Source: Nocardia grenadensis NBRC 108939 (GTDB lineage Bacteria; Actinomycetota; Actinomycetes; Mycobacteriales; Mycobacteriaceae). From it: a stretch of DNA of 64,000 nt. The notes under the pieces were generated by a model. The model saw only the letters and a list, made by a program, of their open reading frames with translations. It had not been told where the DNA came from and did no database searches. Positions within the stretch are counted from its first letter, which is position 1. Every line of letters begins with the position of its first letter. The position numbers were made by a program, and so were the translations under genes. Location: positions 186,001 to 250,000 of the forward strand of contig NZ_BDCJ01000012.1 of the NCBI RefSeq assembly GCF_001613445.1, in the 5' to 3' direction. Shown piece after piece: positions 56,800 through 64,000 of the stretch.

Positions 56800-58316
56800 C
56801 AGAAGAACCCGAGCTTCTGCGGTGAATAGCTGACCAGCAGGTTCTTGGTCTGCTGGTAGTGGTCAAGCATCTGCGCGTGGTTCTCCCGGCCGATACCCGA
56901 CTTCTTGTAGCCGCCGAACGCCGCGTGCGCCGGATAGGCGTGATAGCAATTTGTCCACACGCGTCCGGCCTTGATACCGCGACCGAGCCGGTAGGCGGTG
57001 TTGCCGTCCCGGGTCCAGACACCCGCGCCGAGACCGTAGAGGGTGTCGTTCGCGATCTTCAGGGCCTCCTCGGTGGAATCGAAAGTGGTGACCGAGACGA
57101 CCGGGCCGAAGATCTCCTCCTGGAAGATGCGCATATCGTTGCTGCCCTTGAAGATGGTGGGCTCCACGTAATAGCCGTTCGGGTAGCCCTCGACCGACCG
57201 GGGCCCGCCGCCGGTGAGTACCTCGGCGCCTTCCTTCTTGCCGATATCGATGTAGGAGAGGATCTTCTCGAGCTGGTCGTTACTGGCCTGCGCGCCGATC
57301 ATGGTCGCGTCGTCGAGCGGATCGCCGCTCACAATGGCCTTGGTGCGCTCCACACAGCGGGCCATGAACTCGTCGTAGATCGACGAATGGACGAGCGCCC
57401 GCGACGGACAGGTGCACACCTCGCCCTGGTTCAGCGCGAACATCACGAAACCCTCGACCGCCTTGTCCAGGAAATCGTCGTCGGCCGCCAGCACATCCGG
57501 CAGGAAGATATTGGGACTCTTCCCGCCCAGTTCCAGGGTCACCGGAATGATGTTCTCGCTCGCGTACTGCATGATCAACCGGCCCGTGGTGGTCTCGCCG
57601 GTGAAGGCGACCTTCGCCACCCGCGGACTCGACGCCAACGGCTTACCGGTCTCCACCCCGAAGCCGTTCACCACATTCAGCACACCCGGCGGCAGCAGAT
57701 CGCCGATCAGCTCGACCACCTTCATGATCGACGCCGGCGTCTGCTCGGCCGGTTTCAGCACCACCGTGTTACCGGCCGCCAGCGCCGGCGCCAATTTCCA
57801 GGTCGCCATGAGAATGGGGAAATTCCACGGAATGATCTGACCCACCACGCCCAGTGGCTCATGGAAGTGGTAGGCGATGGTGTCGGCGTCGATCTCGCTG
57901 ATCCCGCCCTCCTGGGCGCGGATGGCCCCGGCGAAATACCGGAAGTGATCCACGGCCAGCGGTAGGTCCGCCGCCTTCGTCTCCCGCACCGGTTTCCCGT
58001 TCTCCCAGGTCTCCGCGACCGCCAGCGCCTCCAGATTCTCCTCGATCCGATCCGCGATCTTGTTGAGGATATTCGCGCGTTCGGTGGTGGAAGTGGCCCC
58101 CCAACCATCGGCGGCCGCATGCGCGGCATCCAGCGCCAGCTCCACATCGGGCGCGGTGGAACGCGCTACCTCGCAGAAGGTCTCGCCGTCGACCGGAGAC
58201 GGATTGTCGAAGTATTTACCTTCGACGGGTGCGGTCCACTCACCCCCGATGAAATTGTCGTATCGGCGGGCATAGCTGACGATGCTGCCGTCGGCACCGG
58301 GCTTGGCGTAGGTCAT
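56799..58316 (-). CDS. NAD-dependent aldehyde dehydrogenase
   Basis: A 505-residue aldehyde dehydrogenase of the AdhA/ExaC type that oxidises acetaldehyde and similar aldehydes. Catalytic Cys is in [14 protein letters not shown], Glu in [14 protein letters not shown], and the oxyanion Asn in [18 protein letters not shown] 58316 ([10 protein letters not shown]) is preferred to a longer open frame. It forms an operon with DUF779. Confidence 0.93.
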   Translation of the reverse strand: MTYAKPGADGSIVSYARRYDNFIGGEWTAPVEGKYFDNPSPVDGETFCEVARSTAPDVELALDAAHAAADGWGATSTTERANILNKIADRIEENLEALAVAETWENGKPVRETKAADLPLAVDHFRYFAGAIRAQEGGISEIDADTIAYHFHEPLGVVGQIIPWNFPILMATWKLAPALAAGNTVVLKPAEQTPASIMKVVELIGDLLPPGVLNVVNGFGVETGKPLASSPRVAKVAFTGETTTGRLIMQYASENIIPVTLELGGKSPNIFLPDVLAADDDFLDKAVEGFVMFALNQGEVCTCPSRALVHSSIYDEFMARCVERTKAIVSGDPLDDATMIGAQASNDQLEKILSYIDIGKKEGAEVLTGGGPRSVEGYPNGYYVEPTIFKGSNDMRIFQEEIFGPVVSVTTFDSTEEALKIANDTLYGLGAGVWTRDGNTAYRLGRGIKAGRVWTNCYHAYPAHAAFGGYKKSGIGRENHAQMLDHYQQTKNLLVSYSPQKLGFF

Positions 58317-58387
58317 GACGAACTCCTCGGTCGACTCGGGCGCTGAACGCACGCCGGATAGAGCGTGATGTACCTCACTATGCCGCG

Positions 58388-58711
58388 TTATGGGCAGTAG
58401 TACGCGGTGTTCGCGACGAAACGTGGGATCGATTCCGGCGGGTGCGGGCTCGATGCTGGTCGAGGTGGCGGCAGCCGGAAAACCGACGTCGAGGGCGGGG
58501 GTTGCGCGCCGGGAATCGCGCGGGCCTGGTATGGATGCCCCGCGATTGTCGCGGCGTGCCGGGACAAGCGAGCATTGTCGATGACGAGGCAGATCTGGAT
58601 ACCGTGCGGTTCGGCGCTGTCATCGGCAAGCGCCGCCAAGGTTCGCAGCGAGAGGAAAACGAGCCGGGTGGCGTCGATGATGGTGATCTCATGGCCCGTG
58701 CCGACCAGCAT
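58388..58711 (-). CDS. Unrecognised small protein or gene remnant
   Basis: A 107-residue frame. The first 65 residues (for example [20 protein letters not shown] and [20 protein letters not shown]) look like a folded domain with GC-rich third positions, while the Pro/Ser-rich end looks random. No ribosome site is visible. Another minus frame ends 6 bp upstream. It could be the downstream part of a frameshifted gene. Function unknown. Confidence 0.3.
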   Translation of the reverse strand: MLVGTGHEITIIDATRLVFLSLRTLAALADDSAEPHGIQICLVIDNARLSRHAATIAGHPYQARAIPGAQPPPSTSVFRLPPPRPASSPHPPESIPRFVANTAYYCP

Positions 58712-58717
58712 TGGCGT

Positions 58718-58879
58718 CTATATGCCGAGCGAGGGATCTCGCGTATCCGGATCCGGCCTGGTCGGTGACATCCCGGGCGAAACCTCGGCCGGTGACCGGG
58801 CGACGACTCGGATGTCTGCTTCCGCTGTGTTGTCGATGGCGTCGGCACCGAGTTTTAGATCATCGAGTGCACTACCCAT
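58718..58879 (-). CDS. Unrecognised short frame upstream of the above
   Basis: A 53-residue frame starting MGSALDDLKLGADAIDNTAE; the frame is also open further upstream (RILPRITPDQ). The helical, acidic start is protein-like, the rest less so. With the next frame it may represent a broken gene. No ribosome site seen. Confidence 0.25.
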   Translation of the reverse strand: MGSALDDLKLGADAIDNTAEADIRVVARSPAEVSPGMSPTRPDPDTRDPSLGI

Positions 58880-58972
58880 CTGGTCGGGAGTGATGCGGGG
58901 CAGGATTCGTCGAGGGGAATTCCGGTGATTCAGACCTCACGCGTGGCACGCCGACATCGCCGGGACGCGGCA

Positions 58973-58978
58973 TAGGGT
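58973..58978 (+). promoter_or_regulatory. fum -10 box (leaderless)
   Basis: TAGGGT ends seven bases before the ATG at 58986. Confidence 0.6.
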
Positions 58979-58985
58979 CGGGAAT

Positions 58986-60386
58986 ATGAGCGAGGAGAAG
59001 CAGTACCGCATCGAGCACGACACCATGGGTGAGGTCCGCGTTCCGGTGGACGCGCTGTGGCGTGCCCAGACCCAGCGGGCGGTGGAGAACTTCCCGATCA
59101 GCGGGCGGGGGCTGGAGCGGGCGCAGATCCGGGCGCTAGGGCTGTTGAAGGGAGCATGCGCGGTCGTCAACCGGGATCTGGGGTTGCTCGAGGCGGAGCG
59201 GGCCGCGGCGATCGTCGCGGCCGCCACCGAGATCGCGGAGGGCCGCCACGACGACCAGTTCCCGATCGATGTGTTCCAGACCGGGTCGGGGACCAGTTCG
59301 AATATGAACGTCAACGAGGTGATCGCCTCGATCGCGGCCGCGGGCGGGGTCACTGTGCACCCGAACGACCACGTGAATATGTCCCAATCGTCGAATGACA
59401 CCTTTCCGACCGCGACCCACCTGGCCGCCACCGAGGCCGTGATCAAGGATCTGCTGCCCGCCCTGGAGCATCTGCGGTTGGCATTGCTGGACAAGGCGAC
59501 CGAATGGCGCACGGTGGTGAAATCGGGGCGTACCCATCTGATGGACGCGGTCCCGGTGACGCTGGGCCAGGAGTTCGGTGGTTACACCCGGCAGGTCGCG
59601 GCGGGTATGGAGCGACTGCTGGCGACGCTGCCGCGACTGGGCGAACTGCCGATCGGCGGTACCGCGGTCGGGACCGGGCTGAACGCGCCCGCCGGGTTCG
59701 GGGCGAAAGTGGTGGCGGAGTTGGTGCGGGCCACCGGAATCGACGCGCTGACCGAGGCCGAGGATCATTTCGAGGCGCAGGCGGCCCGGGACGGGCTGGT
59801 GGAGGTCTCCGGGGCGCTGCGCACGGTCGCGGTGAGCCTGACCAAGATCGCCAACGATATTCGCTGGATGGGTTCGGGTCCGCTGACCGGGCTGGGTGAA
59901 CTGCAACTGCCGGACCTGCAGCCGGGTAGTTCGATCATGCCCGGCAAGGTGAATCCGGTGCTGCCGGAGGCGGTCACCCAGGTGGCGGCGCAGGTCATCG
60001 GAAACGATGCCGCGGTCGCCTTCGCGGGGGCGGGTGGGCATTTCGAGCTGAACGTCTACATCCCGGTGATGGCGCGTAACGTGCTCGAATCCATCCGGCT
60101 GCTGGCGGCGGTGTCACGGCTGTTCGCCGACCGGTGTGTGCACGGGTTGATCGCCGACGCCGAACGGCTGCGCACCCTGGCCGAATCCTCGCCCTCCATT
60201 GTGACCCCGCTGAATTCGGCGATCGGTTACGAGGAAGCGGCGGCGGTGGCCAAGCAGGCGCTGCGGGAGCAGAAGACGATCCGTCAGACGGTGATCGATC
60301 GGGGGCTGATCGGCGACGGGTTGAGCGAGGAGGAACTCGACCGGCGCCTGGACGTGCTGTCCATGACGAATATCGACAACGACTGA
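58986..60386 (+). CDS. fumC: Fumarate hydratase, class II
   Basis: A TCA-cycle enzyme hydrating fumarate to malate. The 466-residue protein has [16 protein letters not shown], the substrate loop [34 protein letters not shown] and the superfamily signature [21 protein letters not shown]. tuberculosis has fum (Rv1098c) in the equivalent place, though on the other relative strand. Confidence 0.96.
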   Translation: MSEEKQYRIEHDTMGEVRVPVDALWRAQTQRAVENFPISGRGLERAQIRALGLLKGACAVVNRDLGLLEAERAAAIVAAATEIAEGRHDDQFPIDVFQTGSGTSSNMNVNEVIASIAAAGGVTVHPNDHVNMSQSSNDTFPTATHLAATEAVIKDLLPALEHLRLALLDKATEWRTVVKSGRTHLMDAVPVTLGQEFGGYTRQVAAGMERLLATLPRLGELPIGGTAVGTGLNAPAGFGAKVVAELVRATGIDALTEAEDHFEAQAARDGLVEVSGALRTVAVSLTKIANDIRWMGSGPLTGLGELQLPDLQPGSSIMPGKVNPVLPEAVTQVAAQVIGNDAAVAFAGAGGHFELNVYIPVMARNVLESIRLLAAVSRLFADRCVHGLIADAERLRTLAESSPSIVTPLNSAIGYEEAAAVAKQALREQKTIRQTVIDRGLIGDGLSEEELDRRLDVLSMTNIDND

Positions 60387-60424
60387 TGCCGTGCCGCTTC
60401 GGGAACCCGGGATGACGCGGCATT

Positions 60425-60464
60425 CGGTGCGACGCGACGGTTGCGCAACGGTCGCGTCGCACCG
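60425..60464. terminator. Long palindrome between fum and desaturase
   Basis: Perfect 14-bp arms 60425-60438 and 60451-60464 enclose GTTGCGCAAC, itself palindromic. A bidirectional terminator for converging genes. Confidence 0.88.
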
Positions 60465-60473
60465 TAGATGGAT

Positions 60474-61331
60474 TCAGGACCGGAACCGGGCCAGTTCTTC
60501 GCGGGCTGCTTCGCCGGATTCGCCGAGGTCGGTGCGGCCGAACACATCCCAGCGACGCAGCAGCGGCGCGAAGATCAGCTCGTCCTGCCGCTCCGGATCG
60601 TAGATACCGGCATCGGCCAGTGCCTCGTCGCTGCTGCGCCCGTCGGGCAGGGCGACCGAGGGGACCCGGAACGCGGCGACCTGGTCGGCGACGGCGCGCA
60701 TGGTCTGGTCCGGGGCCTGCTCGAACCCCGCCGCGACGAGGTCGGCGAATACCGCGGCCTGCCGCTCGTCGTCCTCGGCGATCCGCTCGCTGATCGCGGT
60801 GATCAGCGGGTTCTCCCCGAGCGCGGCGGTATTGCGATGGCGCACGGCGGCGGCGGTCTCCTCGAACGCGCAGGCGGCCAGCACATCCAGCAGATGCAGC
60901 GGCTCGCGCCGGAAACCGTCGGTCATATGACCCATCCGCAGCCGTTCCAGCTCCACCGGGTCACAGGCACGGGTGACCATCAGATAGTTGCGGATCACAA
61001 TGGAGTGCCGGGCCTCCTCGGCGGTCCAGCGGCCCACCCAGCGCCACCACGCCCCGGTGCGCAGATATTTGCCGAGCTCCCGGTGGTACGCGGGTAGGTT
61101 GTCGGCGATCAGCACGCTCACGGTGAGCGCCAGCCGGGCGGTATCGCCGAGTTCGGACTGCGCGGGATCCCAGTCCTCGCCGCCGAGGAAGGCGAAGTTG
61201 CGACCGTCGTCCCATGGGACGAAGTCGTGCGGCTGCCATTCATCGGCGATCTCGGTATGGCGCCGCATGGTCAGTTCCACCTCTACCGCGAGCGATTCCA
61301 GCAGGTCGCGGTCGGTCAACAGTTTCTGCAC
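60474..61331 (-). CDS. DesA2-like acyl-ACP desaturase
   Basis: A 285-residue ferritin-like diiron protein related to mycobacterial DesA2 (DFVPWDDGRNFAFLGGEDWD, HRELGKYLRTGAWWRWVGRW TAEEARHS). The first E-E-x2-H motif (Glu106, His109) is intact. The second reads AEDDERQAAVF: Glu189 is kept but the usual His is Gln191. Loss of one iron ligand would weaken or alter the diiron site, so desaturase activity is uncertain. GTG 61331 is assumed; another GTG is two codons upstream. In M. tuberculosis desA2 lies between glyA1 and phoH2, so it has moved here. Confidence 0.8.
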   Translation of the reverse strand: MQKLLTDRDLLESLAVEVELTMRRHTEIADEWQPHDFVPWDDGRNFAFLGGEDWDPAQSELGDTARLALTVSVLIADNLPAYHRELGKYLRTGAWWRWVGRWTAEEARHSIVIRNYLMVTRACDPVELERLRMGHMTDGFRREPLHLLDVLAACAFEETAAAVRHRNTAALGENPLITAISERIAEDDERQAAVFADLVAAGFEQAPDQTMRAVADQVAAFRVPSVALPDGRSSDEALADAGIYDPERQDELIFAPLLRRWDVFGRTDLGESGEAAREELARFRS

Positions 61332-61536
61332 GCACACACGGTAGCGGGTCGGAGCGAGTACGGGGTCGGCGCCGGGGTCGGGTTGGGGAATATCGGCGAT
61401 CCGGACGATCCGGGTCGGGTACTCGCACAATCCGGCCCGTTCCGCGGATGTGAACGAAGATCCCGGAATCGTGTGATGCGCGGGCTCCGGCCAGCGTTCG
61501 GGGCGCCCACTTCCGTGGGCGCCCCGAGCGCTGGAT

Positions 61537-62160
61537 TCACTTTTCGGTGACCGTGGTGGAACGGTCCGAGGAGTTCCAGGTGATGGTGCCGCCCTCGAAG
61601 TCGCTCTTCTTACCCTCCGGGGTCGCCTCCTCGTCGGAGGTGGGGAAGCCCAATCGGCCGTCGGCGCCGCCGTTGGCCTCCCATGCCTCGCGGATATCGC
61701 CCCAGACGATATGGGCGCCGGTGTCCTTGCTGAAGAAGATGGTGCCGCCGGAGAAGTTCTGGTAGCGACCGCCATCCCCGGCGACCTGCTCCTCGCCCTC
61801 GGGCATACCGAGTGTGCCGGTCGGACCGCCGGCCTCGGTGTATTTCTGGTAGATGCTGCCCTTCACGGCAACTTCGTTGCCGTCCGGGGTCTGCACCCTG
61901 GTTTCACCGGCATTGGCATTGGGGTCTTCGTCGGGGGTGGCCGAGCCCTCGGCGACTGTCGTTTCGGTGGCCGAGCCTTCGGCGCCCGGAGAGGCGGACG
62001 GGGTGCCGGTGCCGGTGTTGCCGCCCGGCATCACCGCCGAGGTCAGGGAGCCGACGGTGTCCGACACCGAGTTGTCGTCGTCACCGCAACCGGCGACGAG
62101 CAGACCCGCGGCGGCGAGTGCCGCGGTGAATCCGGCCGAGCGTCGAGCGAAGTGGTGCAT
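61537..62160 (-). CDS. LGFP-repeat lipoprotein
   Basis: A 207-residue lipoprotein: signal peptide with lipobox LVAGC (Cys near residue 25), a long Thr/Ser/Gly/Pro linker, then two LGFP-type repeats (GPTGTLGMPEGEEQ and GADGRLGFPTSDEEA). LGFP repeats are found in corynebacterial and nocardial wall proteins and are thought to anchor or bind the envelope. GAGAGG is 6 nt before ATG 62160; ATG 62166 is less well spaced. Confidence 0.85.
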   Translation of the reverse strand: MHHFARRSAGFTAALAAAGLLVAGCGDDDNSVSDTVGSLTSAVMPGGNTGTGTPSASPGAEGSATETTVAEGSATPDEDPNANAGETRVQTPDGNEVAVKGSIYQKYTEAGGPTGTLGMPEGEEQVAGDGGRYQNFSGGTIFFSKDTGAHIVWGDIREAWEANGGADGRLGFPTSDEEATPEGKKSDFEGGTITWNSSDRSTTVTEK

Positions 62161-62420
62161 GTCCATCCTCTCGCGACAGGCCGGCGTGATGGACGGGCGG
62201 GTCGTGGTGGTTCATCACTCCGGCTGTGGGTTCGGCAACGTCGCGGCTACTGATTGTGGAGATTCGTGACGTTACCAGTTCGGTGGCCACGCGGATATTA
62301 CCCGTAAGAACCGCGAACACGGCCCGGATGCCGAAAAGTTGCTGGCCACGGCGGGTATGCGCCCGGCGCGCCGGAGGGCCCGTGCGGTCCGGAGCAGTGC
62401 CCGGACCGCACGCGCGGCGC

Positions 62421-63464
62421 TCAGGGCAGCGGCGGGGCGGCGTGCTCGTCGCCGTGGAAATCGACCGACGAGTATTCGCGGAGTTTGGTGAGCCGGTGGT
62501 AGGCGTCGATCATGCGGACCGTGCCTGATTTCGACCGCATCACAATGGACTGGGTGGACGCGCCGCCACCGTAGTAGCGGACCCCGCGCAGCAGATCACC
62601 GTCGGTGACGCCGGTGGCGCAGAAGAAGACGTTCTCCCCGGCCACCAGATCCTCGGTGACCAGCACCCGGTCCAGATCGTGGCCGGCGTCGATCGCCTTC
62701 TGCTTCTCCTCGTCGTCCTTGGGTGCGAGTCTGCCCTGCAGGGCACCGCCCATACAGCGCATCGCGGCCGCGGCGATGATGCCCTCGGGGGTGCCGCCGA
62801 TACCGACCAGGATGTCGGTCCCGGAATCAGGGCGCGCGGCCGCGATGGCGCCGGCCACGTCACCGTCGGAGATCAAGCGGATCCGGGCGCCGGCGTGGCG
62901 GACCTCCTGGATCAGGTCGCCGTGGCGGGGGCGGTCCAGAATGCACACGGTGATATCGGAAACCGAGGCATGCTTGGCCTTGGCGACCTTGCGGATGTTC
63001 TCCCCGATGGGCGCCGAGATATCGATCACGTCGGCGGCGTCGGGGCCGACGGCGATCTTCTGCATGTAGAACACCGCCGACGGGTCGAACATGGCGCCGC
63101 GTTCGGCGACCGCCAGCACCGAGATGGCACCGGGGGACCCCTTCGACATCAGGGTGGTGCCGTCGATGGGGTCGACCGCGAAATCGACCTCCGGGCCGGT
63201 GCCGTCACCCACGTTCTCACCGTTGTACAGCATGGGCGCTTCGTCCTTCTCGCCCTCGCCGATCACCACGACGCCACTCATCGATACCGAGCTGACCAGC
63301 TGCCGCATGGCGTCCACGGCCGCCCCGTCGCCGCCTTCTTTGTCGCCCTTGCCCACCCAGCGTCCCGCTGCCATGGCGCCGGCTTCGGTGACGCGGACGA
63401 GTTCGAGCGCGAGGTTGCGGTCGGGCGCCTCGCGGCGGCTCGAAGCGGGCGAAGATGCCGTCAT
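62421..63464 (-). CDS. glpX: Fructose-1,6-bisphosphatase, class II
   Basis: The gluconeogenic phosphatase of actinobacteria. The 347-residue protein has [19 protein letters not shown], the metal-binding [15 protein letters not shown], and [20 protein letters not shown]. Length and order match mycobacterial GlpX (Rv1099c). A strong AGGAGG lies about 8 nt before the ATG. It is divergent from the DUF4245 gene. Confidence 0.95.
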   Translation of the reverse strand: MTASSPASSRREAPDRNLALELVRVTEAGAMAAGRWVGKGDKEGGDGAAVDAMRQLVSSVSMSGVVVIGEGEKDEAPMLYNGENVGDGTGPEVDFAVDPIDGTTLMSKGSPGAISVLAVAERGAMFDPSAVFYMQKIAVGPDAADVIDISAPIGENIRKVAKAKHASVSDITVCILDRPRHGDLIQEVRHAGARIRLISDGDVAGAIAAARPDSGTDILVGIGGTPEGIIAAAAMRCMGGALQGRLAPKDDEEKQKAIDAGHDLDRVLVTEDLVAGENVFFCATGVTDGDLLRGVRYYGGGASTQSIVMRSKSGTVRMIDAYHRLTKLREYSSVDFHGDEHAAPPLP

Positions 63465-63595
63465 GGCGGGTGCCTCCTAGGTTGTGTAACTTGCCGTAAT
63501 TGTCGCATCGCCGGATTGCGTGCCGGTGATCACCTGGTACGGCAGTACCGGGGGCGGCGCGGGGTCCCGCCGTTACCACGATGGATACTGGGAGC

Positions 63596-64000
63596 GTGCC
63601 GAACAAGAAGCCACGCATCATGAACGACTACCGGGATCTTTTCTGGTCGTTGATCCCGTTGGTGCTGATCGCCGTGGTGTTCGCCGGACTGACCAGTCAG
63701 TGCAGTCTCGCCACGACCGGTCCCACCCAGGGCACGATACCGAGTTTCGACGCCGCCGCGGCGCTGCGCTCGGACGCGCGCAACCTGTCGTTCCCGATCC
63801 GTCAACCGGCCGTCCCACAGAACTGGCGGCCGAATTCCGGGAGCCGCGACACCATCACCGAACGCGGCGGCGGCACGGTCAGCACCATCGGTTATGTCAC
63901 CGGTGTGGGCACCTATATGGAACTCGACCAGAGCGACGCCACCGAAGAGGTCCTGGCCGGACATATCGCAGGCAGCCGGTATGCCACCGGGACCCGGGAT
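63596..64000 (+). CDS. DUF4245 membrane protein, 5' part
   Basis: 135 codons of a DUF4245 protein (Rv1100-like) running off the window. A short cytoplasmic start (NDYRDLFWSL) leads to one helix (LIPLVLIAVVFAGLTSQC) and an outer domain (NLSFPIRQPAVPQNWRPNSG, TIGYVTGVGTYMELDQSDAT). GTG 63596 lies six bases after a GATACT element and may be leaderless; ATG 63620 is the alternative. Divergent from glpX, as in mycobacteria. Function unknown. Confidence 0.85.
   Translation, partial: MPNKKPRIMNDYRDLFWSLIPLVLIAVVFAGLTSQCSLATTGPTQGTIPSFDAAAALRSDARNLSFPIRQPAVPQNWRPNSGSRDTITERGGGTVSTIGYVTGVGTYMELDQSDATEEVLAGHIAGSRYATGTRD

Larger units (their letters stand above)
58317..58985. other. Region with two small unrecognised frames
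   Basis: 669 bp between the aldehyde dehydrogenase and fum. Two adjacent minus-strand frames (58388-58711 and 58718-58879) have a coding-like base pattern in part but no known family; they may be parts of one decayed gene. The fum -10 lies at 58973. Confidence 0.45.

Noticed and set aside
56859-57965. Frame antisense to the aldehyde dehydrogenase
   Set aside because: The dehydrogenase active-site motifs are clear on the minus strand; this is its complement.

Overview
The window is high-GC actinobacterial chromosome, most likely from Nocardia or a close relative. Protein sequences and gene order match the mycobacterial core repeatedly, a mycothiol-conjugate amidase is present, and many genes carry a TANNNT -10 box only 6-7 nt before the start codon (leaderless transcripts). 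I see no rRNA, tRNA, CRISPR array, insertion sequence, prophage or plasmid function. Almost everything is housekeeping or ordinary accessory content, and no clearly new multi-gene system stands out.

Positions 1-9.6 kb follow the M. tuberculosis Rv3416-Rv3396c neighbourhood: the 5' end of whiB3, an Rv3415c-like protein, sigD with its anti-sigma factor rsdA, a DUF5319 protein, then the guanine nucleotide genes guaB2, guaB3 and guaA. From 9.6 to 14.3 kb sits an envelope-sensing cluster: a small membrane protein translationally coupled to a PspC/toastrack membrane protein, divergent from a PspC-fused histidine kinase and its LuxR-type response regulator. A large palindromic element precedes the regulator. 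From 14.3 to 19.4 kb come an rRNA-type methyltransferase, two lipoproteins and the SOS mutagenesis pair imuA'-imuB behind a LexA box.

Positions 19.5-27.5 kb are accessory: a membrane Ser/Thr kinase, a MarR regulator, a secreted protein, a BAX-inhibitor-1-like membrane protein, a PAS-ANTAR RNA-binding regulator, a GAP/LysE-like transporter, a DNA alkylation repair protein, and decayed gene fragments (an SDR piece, a possible TPR piece).

From 27.5 kb to the end the order parallels M. tuberculosis Rv1074c-Rv1100: thiolase, a decayed GDSL esterase, cbs, metB, greA, DUF4307, mca, a small membrane protein, a DUF255 thioredoxin-fold protein, hemolysin III, a cis-prenyl synthase, coaA, glyA, phoH2, fumarase, a DesA-type desaturase, glpX and a DUF4245 protein. 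Nocardial insertions interrupt it: an MscS-like channel, an acyl-CoA dehydrogenase, a NUDIX hydrolase, an NDH-2-like oxidoreductase, a six-TM adenylate cyclase, a frameshifted WYL regulator, a DUF885 peptidase-like protein, an epoxide hydrolase with a divergent TetR regulator and twin operators, a VOC protein, and an aldehyde dehydrogenase-DUF779 operon. Convergent gene pairs are often separated by long near-perfect hairpins that look like bidirectional terminators.

The best leads are the shared leaderless-promoter signature, three well-defined operator-like palindromes, the LexA box, several degraded genes, the 94-bp palindromic element, a short leader ORF before phoH2, and a desaturase with a changed iron-ligand motif.
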